Part shown: positions 1 through 15,179 of the stretch, one piece after another
Position numbering within the stretch: position 1 is the stretch's first letter
How the letters are laid out: each line of letters opens with the position of its first letter
Assembly: GCA_024036415.1 (NCBI GenBank)
Contig: JAMWET010001220.1
Coordinates: 744,001 to 808,000, forward strand
Reading direction: 5' to 3'
DNA length: 64,000 nt
Source of the DNA: Prochilodus magdalenae
Taxonomy: Eukaryota > Chordata > Actinopteri > Characiformes > Prochilodontidae
Translations under genes and position numbers: made by a program
Notes under the pieces: generated by a model
What the model was told of the DNA's origin: nothing
Databases searched by the model: none
Seen by the model: only the letters and a program-made list of their open reading frames with translations

Positions 1-2951
<2,951 letters not shown>

Positions 2952-3092
2952 CTTGCCGAAGCTGCCCTTCCCCAGGAGGGCCAGGAAGTGGAAGTCATTA
3001 AGCCGGACCCTGTCCATGTTGCTGGAGGGCAGGCTGAAGCGCCGATGGTCTGATGGAGTGATCACTTTTTTTCCTGGGCCCAGCTTAGCTTT
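2952..3092 (-). CDS. prkca: prkca exon 9: V3 hinge and kinase glycine-rich loop
   Basis: A 141-bp, 47-codon exon, phase 0 at both ends, with acceptor TTTTTAG. The encoded protein begins [20 protein letters not shown], continues [20 protein letters not shown] and ends GKGSFGK. GKGSFG is the nucleotide-binding glycine loop (GxGxxG) of the kinase domain, preceded by the usual basic-hydrophobic entry strand. The hinge carries RRFSLP, a basophilic phospho-site consensus that I do not recall in the mammalian hinge. FLALLG replaces the usual FLMVLG. The donor is AAG|GTCAGG, weak at +3, chosen because it keeps the frame and because exon 10 resumes with Val-Met-Leu exactly as in other PKCs. Confidence 0.93.
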
Positions 3093-5520
3093 CTAAAAAC
3101 ACAGTAGATTCTGATAAGTGTGCTATAGGTACACACCTGCAAACACACACGCCACACACGAAACACTTATGTTCCCTTTCACACACTCCCTGCAGGGAGG
3201 TAGATCTTTAATATTTGATATTGATATATGTGTTGCTGCAAGTAGCTATTAAAATATCTGCTGAAGACCAAACAAATGTGGCGATTCACAAAACACACTA
3301 ACGCTGGAAAGCAAAAACTCGTATTTAGCCACAGGGAACTGTGCCTCTAGGCTCCACACTGCTGCTGCAGGGGGGAAGATGAATCTCAGTAGTTCACAGA
3401 GCTCTGCTTCTGTTCCTTTTGCTAATTCACAAGCACCCACATAAGCCTCATTCATTTCAGCGGTTAGTGGTTTATTAATGTATATAGGCTAAACGAGCCT
3501 AACAGTGAATGATAGGTAGTCAGCATGATGTGAAAAACACACCTTGCTAGCTTTCATGCAATACTCAAATGTTGGAGGCTAAATTGTTTCAACATATCTT
3601 TATATTTTTTTGTCTAATTATAAAGTTTAAAATTGAAAATATGTAAATGCATCATATATAAAACACGTTCAGAGTGCATGCTACTGGCAAGAGCATTGCT
3701 AGAGGAGTAGAACAACATACAATGCCACATTATACTTAGCTATATTTAGCATTGGGTATATCACTGAGGCATTATGTAAGTGGTTATATTGCCTATGTGA
3801 TATAATTAATTCAAGACATTGTCATAGCTAATTTAAATGCCAATGACTTGGAAACTGCATACTGCAGTGCTTTGAGGGGTCTCTAATAGCCTAAAGTAGC
3901 AGTGCGTCAGATTTAGGGAGGCCCTGTAGCAAAAATGGAATATGGAATACAAAGTAATGTTTTATATTAGTCTATAATTATTTAACTATGTATAATGTAA
4001 TTACTAACTCCAAATCGATGTAGTTTTTTTGCTTTGGTTTACCATGCGCTCTACATGTTTACATAAGAGTGGGTTGTCTTCCAACAATGTTTCTACAGTA
4101 GCCCAGCCCAGAAAGCTTAAATTTGGTGTTGCTGTAACATCAGCTGGAATCTGTAGGTCCACGAATCTAACCACAGCAATATTTACCACACAAATAAAAA
4201 CAAGAAGCTGGTGAATGTTCTTATTGGAAAATGCTGACTAATTAGAATGTTCTGGCTTCATCAGCTTCATACATCTGCAAATTCTGCCACTTCCTTCACA
4301 CTACGGCCTTTGGCATAGCCGAGGGTTTTTTAGCCAATCATTACCATCTGCTTTGACACCCTTTTTCCACACATCAAACAAGACATTTCTCTCTTCTCAA
4401 TCTATGAATCCCGTCACACACACCCTTTAGGTATTTATAGCCCCATCATCCTAATGCAATGCCATCTGCAGGAGCCCATAGTTACTAGCGAAATACGCAA
4501 GGTGACTAATTCGTTTGTCTGATGAGCTTATAAGCATGCTAGAAGTGAAAAACCCTGATGGCCCCTGTAGCTTATTGGGAAGGGGTGAGTGAATGGGTTC
4601 AGGGGGTTGCAATTTGCAACCTCACCACAAGACATTTACAAACTGCTCCTTTAATTCAGGTTTGTTATATTTTTACACAGCAAATGATTTATGCAAAATG
4701 ATAATTCGGCATCTAGTACAAACATTGGCCTAGCATTTTTTGTCCTCTCTTTTGAATTTTGGGCCAACCTCCATGGACATCCAAGAGGAAGCGGCTCTGC
4801 TGGATGGGGAACGCTTCAAAGCAGACAGATAACGCAGTGGACATGCTGCCGGACAGCCATGTGTGTGTTAACAGAGACGTTTGGAGCAGCTCTTTCATAT
4901 CGAGGAGTCACGCTGCGAGTTTCATGGTGATGGCAGGCCTCTTGTATTTTCCAGTGTCAGCCTGACGACCACGGGGTCTCTTCCTGCCCGACAGTGATAA
5001 TGAGGGGCTGCCACACTCCCCTCAAAGCCTCCAATTACCTCCTCCAACTCCTCACACATGCTCGAGCCCTCTCTCACTCGCATTCTCTCTCTTTTCTCTT
5101 CACACTTTACTTCACTTGGCTTTATATGGTGGAGCAGTGTGAACGGCAGCCACGTTCTCGTTTCTTTCTTCTCTCGCTTTAATTGCAGCTCCCTCTCTAA
5201 CAGGGCCCATATGACCTGCACTTGCTAACGTGTCTGAAAGCTTGTCAACACTGTCACTGCCGCCACTCCATTAACACTTGACTTGTAGACAGTCCATCAC
5301 AAGACCCAGGTGACACTTATGAATAATACTGAGAGTACAGGGGTTTTAGAGAATTAGCTGGCCAGTTTAGCAAGCTGGCATTTTGGTGAAAAATCAAACT
5401 CAAAAACGTTATTTGGAGGAGGGGAGGCTACTACTGCAGCAGCTGAACTTTGTATCATTAGTGTTTTTCTACCACTGCACTGTCCTTAATATGTGCTACA
5501 TATTGTAACCATGGCATCAT

Positions 5521-5615
5521 ATGCCATTTATACTTTCCTGCACTAACCCTAACCCTCATTGACTTTGTACCAGTACTCTGCACAATGGCAATAAAGCTGA
5601 ATCTAACCAAATCTA
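5521..5615 (+). repeat. LINE-type 3' tail with (ATCTAA)-like end
   Basis: The stretch ends GGCAATAAAGCTGAATCTAA followed by degenerate ATCTA repeats. This is the usual 3' terminus of fish CR1/L2-type non-LTR retrotransposons, which end in short tandem units instead of poly(A). Only the tail is recognisable and the body is truncated or too diverged. It contains two AACCCT units, too few for a telomeric tract. Confidence 0.45.
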
Positions 5616-6721
5616 ATTGTAATTTTTGAATTTATGATTTTCTCCGCATTTGTCTTCACAAGATGCATAATGCATGCAGTATGCTTTACATTTATCTACC
5701 TATTTCATATTTCACCTATAGGTTTAAACTAAAAGCAAAATTAAATTCATTGTATTGTTATTTTTTATGTCACATAGTCCACTTTCACTGTCTGATTATG
5801 ATGTTCTGCGCAACCTTTCTGATTAATTCTGTTCCTGAGATGCCAACAGATTCTTTCAGAGTGGTTTAATGTGAAGTGTGTCATTGTGCCAGGGTTACCA
5901 TATCTGCAACACAAATATAGCCATTTTATTTACTACCCTAAACCACTCATAAGCCTACAGTTTTTATATGGAAAGTTGATGACAAAATAATCACAAATAA
6001 TTTTGCTGCACAGAACTCTGTATATAAATAATGTGTCAGGCATCAGGCTTCATGTAGTAACTTTCTGTGAGGGAGGTTTCAGGGGGATTCATCTCTTAGA
6101 CGTCTGGTTCCTATCATCTCCATGGACTCAAGTTTTCTAGAGCTAAGCGTTTCACACTTAACCATTCTGAATGATGTTGTTTACATCTCAATCATCTAAT
6201 TACACAGACATTTGTTATTACATTTTGACATAAAAAGTTCCTCTTTAAGGATTTAGGATCCTTAAGGATAAGAATGTGTTCCCATCACCTGGAAAAGCTA
6301 CATTTCACACCCACTAGTTTATTCCCCATGCAGTAAGTACTCACTTCCTCTGCCTTATGATTGTTTAGTCCACAGTGAAATATCAAATTCCCACAAGAAC
6401 ATGCCTGTTCTCTGACGGCAGAACATTTGCTAAGAACTTTCTCTCTTTGTTGACCTCCCTTTATTGTGCTGCTACACTCAGAAGACAGAGAAAGACTGCT
6501 AGTCACACAGGGACCACAGGGACATCCAGTGGATATTTGTAGAATTAAAAAACAGCAGATTAAACAAAGCCTTTAATTTTTTGACTATTGAAGTACAAAA
6601 TAAAAGACAAAATACATGTTAACACACATGTAAACACATCAGACAAAAAGGAAATATCTAACTTGCATCTCATCTGCTAGAGAACACAATGTACTCATTC
6701 TCACCAAAGAGAAATCTTCTC

Positions 6722-6735
6722 CTGCCCTCTAGTGG
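6722..6735 (-). promoter_or_regulatory. Candidate CTCF binding site
   Basis: On the minus strand the 14 bases read CCACTAGAGGGCAG, a full match to the core CTCF consensus CCASYAGRKGGCRS as I know it. It sits in non-repetitive intron 8 sequence. Binding cannot be judged from sequence, and a match of this quality may still be chance in 64 kb. Confidence 0.4.
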
Positions 6736-7420
6736 TGAGCTCGTGAAAGTGCACTTGTCTTAATCATGCAAATCCCATCCCGAATTAAATGCAATGAATG
6801 CTCTCATATTGCTTGATGCATTAGATTAGTGTGTTCACATTCTTCACAGCAAGACAGTCGTGTGTTTAGTGGATGGGGTCTACATTATCAAGGTTATGTT
6901 TTAGCAGAGGAGAGAAGGAGTGTAGTGCTTCATTAGCTGTGGATGCATATACAGGCATGCTTTATTTTGAGTGCAGTGAGTGATGAGTCTGCCCCCTATA
7001 GTCCTCTATAGAGGCCATGCTGCAGACTACATATATGTACAGTATATTACAACAGTAATATACCTTCCCTTCAGCTTCCGTGGGCTGACAATTTACTAAC
7101 AATTGCATATGTGTGTGTGTATGTGTGAGAAAGACTTGCCAATTTAAAATGGAGGTGTACATGTGTTGTGCTAAATTTCTATGTGAGTATGTGTGTCTGA
7201 TGAGCAGTACCGTGTCAGAGTCAATAGTCAGAGGCCTCCCCATCATTTACTTCATTAACAGGCCAAATGTCCATTCAATACGAGTAATTCCTTAGAATCA
7301 TAAAAAAAAGAAAAAAAAAACCCTATTTATTTAATGATTTGTTTCATCACTAGTTACTCTTAACAATATATATATAGTTGCTGGGAATGATACAAATCCT
7401 TTCAGACCCAAGATGGCAGT

Positions 7421-7530
7421 GAGTTGTCTTCTCACAGTGAAAGGATGGACAGAAACACCTGTGTATTTTTTTGTCAGATCTGAAGACAGAGTGAAGGTTG
7501 ATGTTCTCTTCTCTTTAAAATGATGAAAAC
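7421..7530. repeat. Dispersed repeat, copy related to 33103-33215
   Basis: It shares TTCTCACAGTGAA(A/G)GGATGG and the following ACAGAAACA(C/T)CTGT, then a similar T-rich and CTTCTC-rich continuation, with the block at 33103-33215 in the same orientation. The family is unknown to me. Probably an old mobile-element fragment. Confidence 0.5.
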
Positions 7531-7805
7531 TTTAATGACAGGTCATCTGAGGTCTTGCCCAATTGTTGGGAGTTTTGCTTTTGTCAGTTTTATAAAATTA
7601 TCATTGTTTCATTAAAAAACTCTCATTTCCTCTCATTTAAATGAATCAAGCAGATTATCTTATATGCAATCACAACCTGAACATCTCCTGTATTAGCTGA
7701 CTTTAATTTAATGGTCAGTTTTGACTGGAAATGTGAAAAATGAAGGATGGTCTCAGACAAACTACAGTATATGTGAGAGAGATATGCTAAAAAATATGTA
7801 TGTGT

Positions 7806-7828
7806 CTGTGTGTGTGTGTGTGTGTGTG
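7806..7828 (+). repeat. (TG)n microsatellite
   Basis: An uninterrupted TG dinucleotide run of about 11 units, preceded by ATGTATGTGTC. Confidence 0.9.
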
Positions 7829-8152
7829 TATACAGTGCATGGCAACCCTGTAAAAAACGTGAGTGCATCATTGTTAGTAAATCTGATTTCTCTGTAGTGG
7901 GTGGCACCACAAACAAACAAATCAGAGAGAGGAAGAAAAGAGAAAAAACAACAGGAAGGAAAAAAGACATAAAGAGAGAGAGGTGGGCAGGCAGAGTACA
8001 GAAAGAGCTACCTTTAGGAAGTGGATATTTAGTTGACAGGCCTACAAGAGAGGAGAAAAACTAGAATGTTAGTTGGATGATTGTGTTTTTGTGTCACACA
8101 AAAAAGGCTCCATTTCTTGCTGCTGAACTTAGATGATGAGAAATGTAATCAG

Positions 8153-8336
8153 TAGGGCTGGGTAGTGCTAACAACTGTATTTAGTCTGATATCTTGACTT
8201 TCTTTGAAACGATTTATGGAACGATACTGTTTAAATCTTCATTCTAAACACAGGCCAAAATAAGCATGGCTTAAACCGCCTCTAATGCATTAAAGCCTAA
8301 TCAAAATTATCCAGTAGTATCCAGCACCCAGCCCTA
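8153..8336. mobile_element. hAT-type MITE with perfect 8-bp target duplication
   Basis: A 184-bp element begins TAGGGCTGGGTAGTGC and ends (reverse complement) TAGGGCTGGGTGCTGG, giving at least 11 bp of terminal inverted repeat. It is flanked by identical 8-bp GTAATCAG at 8145-8152 and 8337-8344. Eight-base target duplications and TAGGGCTGGG-type ends are typical of hAT non-autonomous elements. It has no coding capacity and would have been moved in trans by a hAT transposase. Confidence 0.85.
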
Positions 8337-9823
8337 GTAATCAGATCAACATAACCACTTACTGAATTCACTGGCTATGAGTGTGTTTACAACCACGCCA
8401 ATATTATCATCATTGCTTTTTATTTGGCCAGTTACCACACCATAGAAGTGGTCCATATTATATGAAATATGAATATGATATTAAAGCAGAGGAATTTTTT
8501 AAAGACATCAGATTTTACTCCTGAGAGTTTCTCCAGAGTTTCTGAGCACAGTCTTTCTTTTTTCTCAGAAGCAAAAAATACCCAAGACTTAGAGTCTACC
8601 TGACATCAAAACTGACCTTTTTATCTTGTTCATGTCACCAGTCATACTAAGCACTGTCCATTATATACAACTGAACCAAACTGTATGCAATGACTTATGT
8701 TCTTTTTGATTTGGGATCACCATACACCATACAAAAATATGGAGGACCCCCTCCTACGCACATATCACCAAGCAAAATTAGTGAGTAAGACCACTGTGGT
8801 TTGATTCTCCCACACTGCACCAGTAAGACTCCTTAGTACCTGTAACATAATTAAACTGTAAGATCTGACAGCACATCTATATCAACAAGCCACACACCTT
8901 TTCATTCAGCGGGTTTAATCTGACCTTTCAAAGCAACTGAGGAGGTGCAAACATGATATATTTCGAAAGAAATCAGACTACTAATTGGCTGCCTCACTGA
9001 GTCACAGAGATGGCCAAAACGAAAAAATGCAACCCTTGCTGCTTATGTCAGAAACCTGCCTACTCGTCTCCTACAGTGCAGTCCATTACAGTCCCAAAAG
9101 TGACATTATCTGGTTTAAAGACTAGAAAAAAATCCCTTCTGATGATGGTGAAGATGGGAGGAGCCTTACTAAAAAAAACTATAGTGCTTTGAGATGGATT
9201 TCTCACTGTAAGCAGTTAGAAATGTTGACTACATAAGAAAGTCAACAACATCATCAGTATTTATTAACATTTGATTAAGAATGAACTATTTTTTCTGTAT
9301 CGCAGTACAGGTGGTCTTTGCAAGTCTGATGCTCTATTTTTACCAAAGACTGGATAAGTGTGCTGTTCATGTAAAAGAGATGTTTACATGTTTAATAAAC
9401 AGATCATCATAAAGAATTATTGACTAACCATCCAGCACGCATTACACTAAGACATGGAGCAGTTATTGGGACTCTTAACCCTGTTAAACATCTATTTTAC
9501 ATGATCAGCAGACTTATTCAGTCTTTGGGAAAAATAGAGCATCAGCCTTGCAAAGACACCAACCACCCTGTTCTGACCCACACAGAATACGATGTCCTCA
9601 ATATGCTAAAAAAATTCAGTTTTAATCGCTGTAAAAATGACTATTTCATGCTCATGCATTCTAATAACTTTCAGATCTGTAATCATAAAGGCCTGACACA
9701 CCATTACATGCAGAACAGTGGCACATGTTATGTAATATGGGTCTTTTATCATCAGAGAAGGTCCTGAAAAGTCAGCCCTCTCAGCGCAGCCACGATTTGG
9801 TAACACTTCATGTGCCGGGCCTT

Positions 9824-9837
9824 GTTTCCATGGCAAT
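9824..9837 (+). promoter_or_regulatory. RFX X-box-like motif
   Basis: GTTTCCATGGCAAT approximates the palindromic RFX X-box GTTRCCATGGYAAC, with two mismatches. It is one of several such motifs in the introns. Confidence 0.3.
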
Positions 9838-10384
9838 GTGAGCTTGCTCATGGATGCGCTGACACTGTGGGGACGTCAAGGCCACGTTCCATACGCAGAA
9901 GTGAGAATTAAAAACAGAAAAAGGCATCTGAAGTGCAGCGAACATTATATTAAATTCCACAGAGTAGATAGGAGCTCTTAAGGCTGTAAGAGAATGGATT
10001 AAAAAAGGGGTTAGGGTTGGGCTCAATCAGCTAAATAAAGGGTCCTTGACTGAATCAATACATCAAGATATTTCATATTTATTTATTTATTTATTTAGTC
10101 GATATAAATATTTGGATAAGACCAATATATTGAGTCCATAATGAAATGGTCTAATTATTTAAATCAGTATTAACACACTGGTTCAGTAGCCTAATCATAT
10201 TAGCCACTAACAGGATACTGGATCAATATCAGTCTTACAATACTAATTAATAATAACGCAGGGGAGCGACGATGACCTCTCTGATTTAATACATAATATT
10301 CCAGGATTAATAACAGTCAAATCATTTAGATCACTTTGCAATTCACAATTATTTAACATCCCTCATCAATAATTGTTTGCTCAC

Positions 10385-10505
10385 AGTATAGTAAAACTTA
10401 CAACTTTATGATCTTACAATCTCATGACCTCATAATCTCAAAACCTCACAATCACATGACCTCACAACGTCACATCCTCATGACCTCAAACCTTACAATA
10501 TCATA
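10385..10505. repeat. Degenerate minisatellite of CTCACAATCTCATGAC-like units
   Basis: Imperfect tandem units of roughly 8-10 bases alternate CTCATGAC, CTCACAAT, CTCATAAT and similar. They are too diverged to fix a period by eye. Confidence 0.55.
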
Positions 10506-12040
10506 ATCACACTTGGATATTTTAGAGCAGCTGTGAGCAGTAGAGTATTGGTATACTCCAGTGAACTATGGGACTATGGACTGGTGATCTTATGCTACCT
10601 TCCAAACCACACAAGCCTTTACTACTACCTGCTAAAGTAATGAGTGCCCTTCTAATGGTATATGTGCGTTTGTTGTATTTCAGTTAGTGTGCTAGAATGC
10701 AGACTGGGACAATATATCATTAAATATAAAACACTCAAATATAATGATAAACACTTTAATGATTTTTAACTGAGTGTCCAAAAAAAAGCTATGGCTTTAA
10801 TGTTTTATAATAACCTAGCAGTAAACTTCAAGCAGTCTACCAAAATGGCAGTGTCGCAATTGTGTGACATCATGTGACATCACGGGAATGCTATGAATTG
10901 TGCCATCATATCCTGCCAAAATGTATCAAAAATAATTCAAATGAGTTCCCTTACAAAGTCATCTAACAAATGAAAAGTGCATGATTTCAATCTGCTATTC
11001 AAAAAATATCAAACCATCAACTGCTTAGAGTTTAACCGTGCTGAAAGAGTTAGCACGGTTAGCTCAGGTAGAATGCTACCAACTATCAGGTTTGATTCAG
11101 ATGAACAGAAGATTTAGTCATGCACATTTAGATGTTAGTGACTGATATCTAAGAGGTCAAGTTCAGTGACTGAGGAAATTAAACCTGCTCTAGGCTAATG
11201 CACACTCACATAACATTTGTTAGCAGGCTAAGGGTTCTAACCACCAATACACGTTTGGTTCTATTTAACACATGTTTACAGGATACAGGTACTCCTGGAG
11301 TACAATATCTGAGAACCTGATGGTTGTCCAATGAAAACGAGGGCACAGAATGCATCTCAGCAAGCTTCAAAACTTGAAACTGCCAGTCACATCACAAGGT
11401 CAGAACTGACCGTGGTTCAAAAATAATAATAGAATAATAATTCAATATTAATTTAAGTCTAATAATGTGAATCAATATACTGAATCAATAACAGTAATAT
11501 TTATTTATTTAAGTGCCAACCTGAAGACTGTTTCCATGCAATGGCTGGTAGTGACAGAAAAAAGCACCACCATACATCCCCAGACACCAGCAGCATCACT
11601 AATGAAAACCTCCTGCAAAGAATGAGTGTTAGCACCGAGAGGTTACTGTTCTCCAAATCCGCATCTGTCCACAAAGCTTTATTGTAGAAAACAACATCCA
11701 GACAGTTTCCCAACAATTTCCTGGTTTTTATGACAATTTCAAGCTGAGCACTTCGGTAAATCGTTGTTTTGATGACCCAGTTTTCAGCTTGCTAACTAGA
11801 ACTGGAGTGAACAATGACCGAAATACACTCACGTTTAAAAGTGAGTATAAAGCAATTTATACACTGCAACTTTCAATTACTTAGTAGAAATGTATAATAA
11901 ATAGATATGTACATATATCATGTCAAGTCCAGAGCAAAGAAATATTCTATAACTATATGGTGGAGGGGTGGGTTTATAATCCTAACTATATAAATAACAT
12001 GCAGATTGCCTCACATTTGCATCACATTTGCATCACATCT

Positions 12041-12087
12041 GCAATTTCCTTCGGGATCAATAAAGTGTTATCTTATCTTATCTTATT
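12041..12087 (+). repeat. LINE-type 3' tail with (TTATC)n
   Basis: It reads TTTCCTTCGGGATCAATAAAG, then GTTATCTTATCTTATCTTAT. This is a typical CR1/L2-family 3' end in fishes, ending in pentamer repeats. The same tail type appears at 17424-17477. Confidence 0.6.
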
Positions 12088-12289
12088 TGAAACTTTAAAT
12101 TCTCATATGGAGAATCAAAGAAAAGTTATAATAGCTTGACAAAGGCAGCTAATAACATCAGAAATGTATACATTTAAATGTACTGTTGTAAATAGTTAAG
12201 AACTGGGTTTATTTTGCAAGAATAGCCTTATTTATTATGCAGAGCACTTTGAACCTATTGGTTACTTTTTCTGGAAATTTTTATGTGGT

Positions 12290-13300
12290 TAATATGGTGT
12301 TCCAGGTGTTTGCTAGGCAATAAATATTTTATCTTTGGTGACTGACATGATGTTGCTAAGTGGTTACTGTGGCATTCCAGTTAGTTGCTATGCATCTGCC
12401 TTGGTATTGCAAGTGGTTGCTAGGGTGTTGTGAGAATATTGCTTCATCCCAGATATCAATCAGGCTGCTGGTTTGCATTTTGTCATTGCTAGTCCACCCT
12501 CAGACCACCAGTATTATTCTAGCCTTTGTCTATACTGAAAGAAAGAAATAACCTGGTTTTATATATATTTTTTTGGATTATTATTAAAAGCTGAAAATGC
12601 TGTTGCTGACTCTGGATGCAAGATACATGTGGTTGCTTTGTTATGCCAGTACCAAGCTTATATCGGCCCTTTGGCTTGATAAGGTCAGCACCCTGCTGTC
12701 TGTATGCCACTGCTGGTCCACCCTTTGACCAATCTAGATTATTGTCCTGCATACAAAGACTAGAAAAATATCACAAACAGCTCAGAGAAAAAAAACAGTG
12801 GCTGGGCCAAAATGATCTATATAGTTTAGTTGAAAATGTTATTATCACTGAGCTGAATTACAGTTACTCATTAAGCTAATTTATAAAGTTTAACAAACTT
12901 AGTGAATGAAGGAAAAATGAAATATAGGAATCCTCTGTGAACCCACCAGTCAGCTGCCTGGAATAGCCTGTGCAAAAAGTCAGTGGACTATCAGCTTTAT
13001 TATCCGTGTGTTAGCAGTGGTCTGCTATACTCTTGCTGTCTGGGCTTCCAGGTGGTTGTTATTCCACAGTATCATTTCAAATTGTTGCTAGGATGTTGTT
13101 ACGTTGTTGCTGTAGTGTTCGAGGTGGTCTGTAAGATGTTGTTAAAGGGCTGCTAGACAAATGGGGTTGCTATATTGCTCCAGGTGGCTTTCTATGTATC
13201 TGTAATCTACAGTAGTATCTCTAGTGGGTGTCGGGTGGCTGCATCTGGGTTCCATGAGTTTACTATAGGATGCCAGGTTGAGACTGCTAGGATGCTGACA
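12290..13300. repeat. Decayed GTTGCTAGG-type minisatellite region
   Basis: Many scattered imperfect copies of GTTGCTAGG and GGTGGTTGCT occur at 12300-12440 and 13010-13300. Between them are two copies of a GTCCACCCT motif (about 12493 and 12716). Repeats built on GTTGCTAGGTGGTTGC are common in fishes. This is an old, heavily mutated array with an insertion of unique sequence. Confidence 0.5.
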
Positions 13301-14384
13301 GTGTATTTGCATCATGCTAATCTATAAGGAATGTATAAACATTTAGCCACATTGTGTAAAATGACAGTGGAATAATAAAATATTTATATATATATAAGAA
13401 GAATGATTCAGTTTGCAAGAATTCATGAAGTTGAACATTCCTACATTCCCTCTTATGGATAAATAAGGAACTTGATGAACACTGTGCAAATAACTCTAGC
13501 AGCCAATTTACTTTTTTGACCTCAGAACAATGAAATTGTGATAATAATGGTGAACAGTTAGTTGCCTTTGTTAATCTATCTACCCTAAATAGCACATATG
13601 CAGCGACCAAAACAGTGTTAAACAAATCAAACTACATCTACTGTCTCAGATACATGTAGAAATCGTCCCCCCCTTCGATACAGCTTCAGAGAAGAAAATG
13701 CATTTATTTGTATTTTAAAAAATCATTCATTAAAGTACCAGTCAAAGCTAATCATGAATTGTTTCCTTATGTTTAGCTTAATGCTTTGCTTTAGAATAAT
13801 CATAAAGACATGGCAGAAAATAACACTCATGGAAATATGCAGTCACCTTAAAAACCCAAATGTAGCAGTGTTTTAATTAATTAATTAACTAATACTTAAC
13901 TAATTCAATTTATTTTTGTGTAGGGGCACAACAAAACCAGACATGCCTTCCTTGTCTGCTGGCTCAGCGAGAGAGTGGGCAGGAATGTCACAGTGCATTT
14001 TCTCACTGATGCTTTCGAAGGTGACCCTGATTGCAGTCACGATTCACACTGCTGCTGAAATAGTGCTGCCTGCAGATTTTAGTGGAAAGTATATTGATGG
14101 TTGACACAGTGTGTACACTTTAGGCATGATTTTCCCTATAATTTAAATGTTATCTAGTAGTGTAAGACAGTCACTCAGATCTAAATGGATCCCAATAAAA
14201 ATTGCACCTACTTTGCATCTGCACTCACTGATCTCATTTCATTAGATCCACTTACCGTATTAGTGCACTTTACAGTTCGACAATTACAGACTGTAGTTCA
14301 TCTGTTTCACTACATAATTCATTAACCTTATAGGTTGCATCCTATACAGGACTTATTGGTCACATGACTACTGTGTCATATTAG

Positions 14385-14640
14385 TGTGTGTTGTGCTGGT
14401 ATCAAGTGGATGAAACCCAGCTGTGGTGCAGTTTTTAAACATTGTGTTCACTCACTGTTCACTCTATAAGACACTTTTGTAATCCACCTGGTTGATCCAC
14501 TGTAGAGATAGAGATTATAGCTTATCTGTTGCTGCACAGTTTATGTTCTGCCAATTCAATTCTTAGCAATAGCATGGCCATTGGAGCAGTCCTGTGTTGC
14601 AGTTTATCAAATGGTGGCCTTGATAATTACAGAACAGGAT
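14385..14640 (-). repeat. Dispersed fish repeat, degenerate copy
   Basis: It contains TGTTGTGCTGGTATCAAGTG, then TTTTTAAACA with TGTTCACTCACTGTTCACTC, TAAGACACT and TGATCCAC further on. The order matches a repeat family I remember as abundant in otophysan fishes, in which a GTGGACACNGTNTTTAAAAACT-type core and a TCTGATCCACT-type core are recognisable. It lies in reverse orientation to 38285-38450. Class unknown. Confidence 0.5.
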
Positions 14641-15085
14641 GAAAGGGGGTTGACATTGTATGCAGAGAAACACATTACCTCTATGGAGCTGATAAAACAG
14701 ACAATGGTTATAGATACAAAGAGGTGTACTTAATGAAGTGGCCAGTAAGTGTGGATCCTGACTTTGTCTCTCAACCTAAGGACCTCACCCAAAAACATGT
14801 GTTGCCCATTCCTTTCATATTCAGCATAAAAGCTTCTCTAAATTGGTCAGGATTTTATATGTTTCTAACCTTGCTCTGTCTAATATACCACTTTACTGGC
14901 CAGTGAGTTAATCTGACACTTTCTGAGCACGACCACATGAAACGTCTTTAATCAATTCCGCTTACATAACACAGTCAGTCAAAGAGAGCTTCTTTCTGCA
15001 ACAGCGATGACACAAAAAGTCAATTAAAATAGTACTGCTAATACCAACTCTGTTCATCTGGAGCAAAGACAGGAAAGGCCCTCAC

Positions 15086-15179
15086 CTCAAACTTCTGCCG
15101 CAGCTCTAGGTTAATGTCGTCCACTTCTGGGATAGGAACGTTATAGTACTCGCCCTCTTCCTGATTCAACATCTTATAC
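15086..15179 (-). CDS. prkca: prkca exon 8: end of C2 and start of V3 hinge
   Basis: A 94-bp exon with acceptor CTACAG and donor GAG|GTGAGG. It completes Trp and encodes [20 protein letters not shown], then [11 protein letters not shown], ending in phase 0. [14 protein letters not shown] is the conserved last strand of the C2 domain of PKC alpha. The following acidic stretch is the start of the V3 hinge, where calpain-type proteases separate regulatory and catalytic halves in mammalian PKCs. It is one codon shorter than mammalian PKC alpha here, as I recall that sequence. It lies between large introns of 6.3 kb and 12.0 kb. Confidence 0.94.

Larger units (their letters stand above)
3093..15085 (-). 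other. prkca: prkca intron 8
   Basis: A 12.0-kb intron starting GTGAGG and ending TTTTTAG on the transcript. It holds a LINE tail (5521-5615), a (TG)n tract (7806-7828), a hAT MITE (8153-8336), degenerate minisatellites (10385-10505, 12290-13300), a LINE tail (12041-12087) and a dispersed repeat (14385-14640). The segments 3100-5500, 5620-7400, 8350-10380, 10510-12040 and 13300-14380 contain no gene that I can recognise. Short open frames there lack family features. Confidence 0.88.

Noticed and set aside
5543..5556. Telomere-like CTAACCCTAACCCT
   Set aside because: Only two units, inside a LINE tail; not an interstitial telomeric array.
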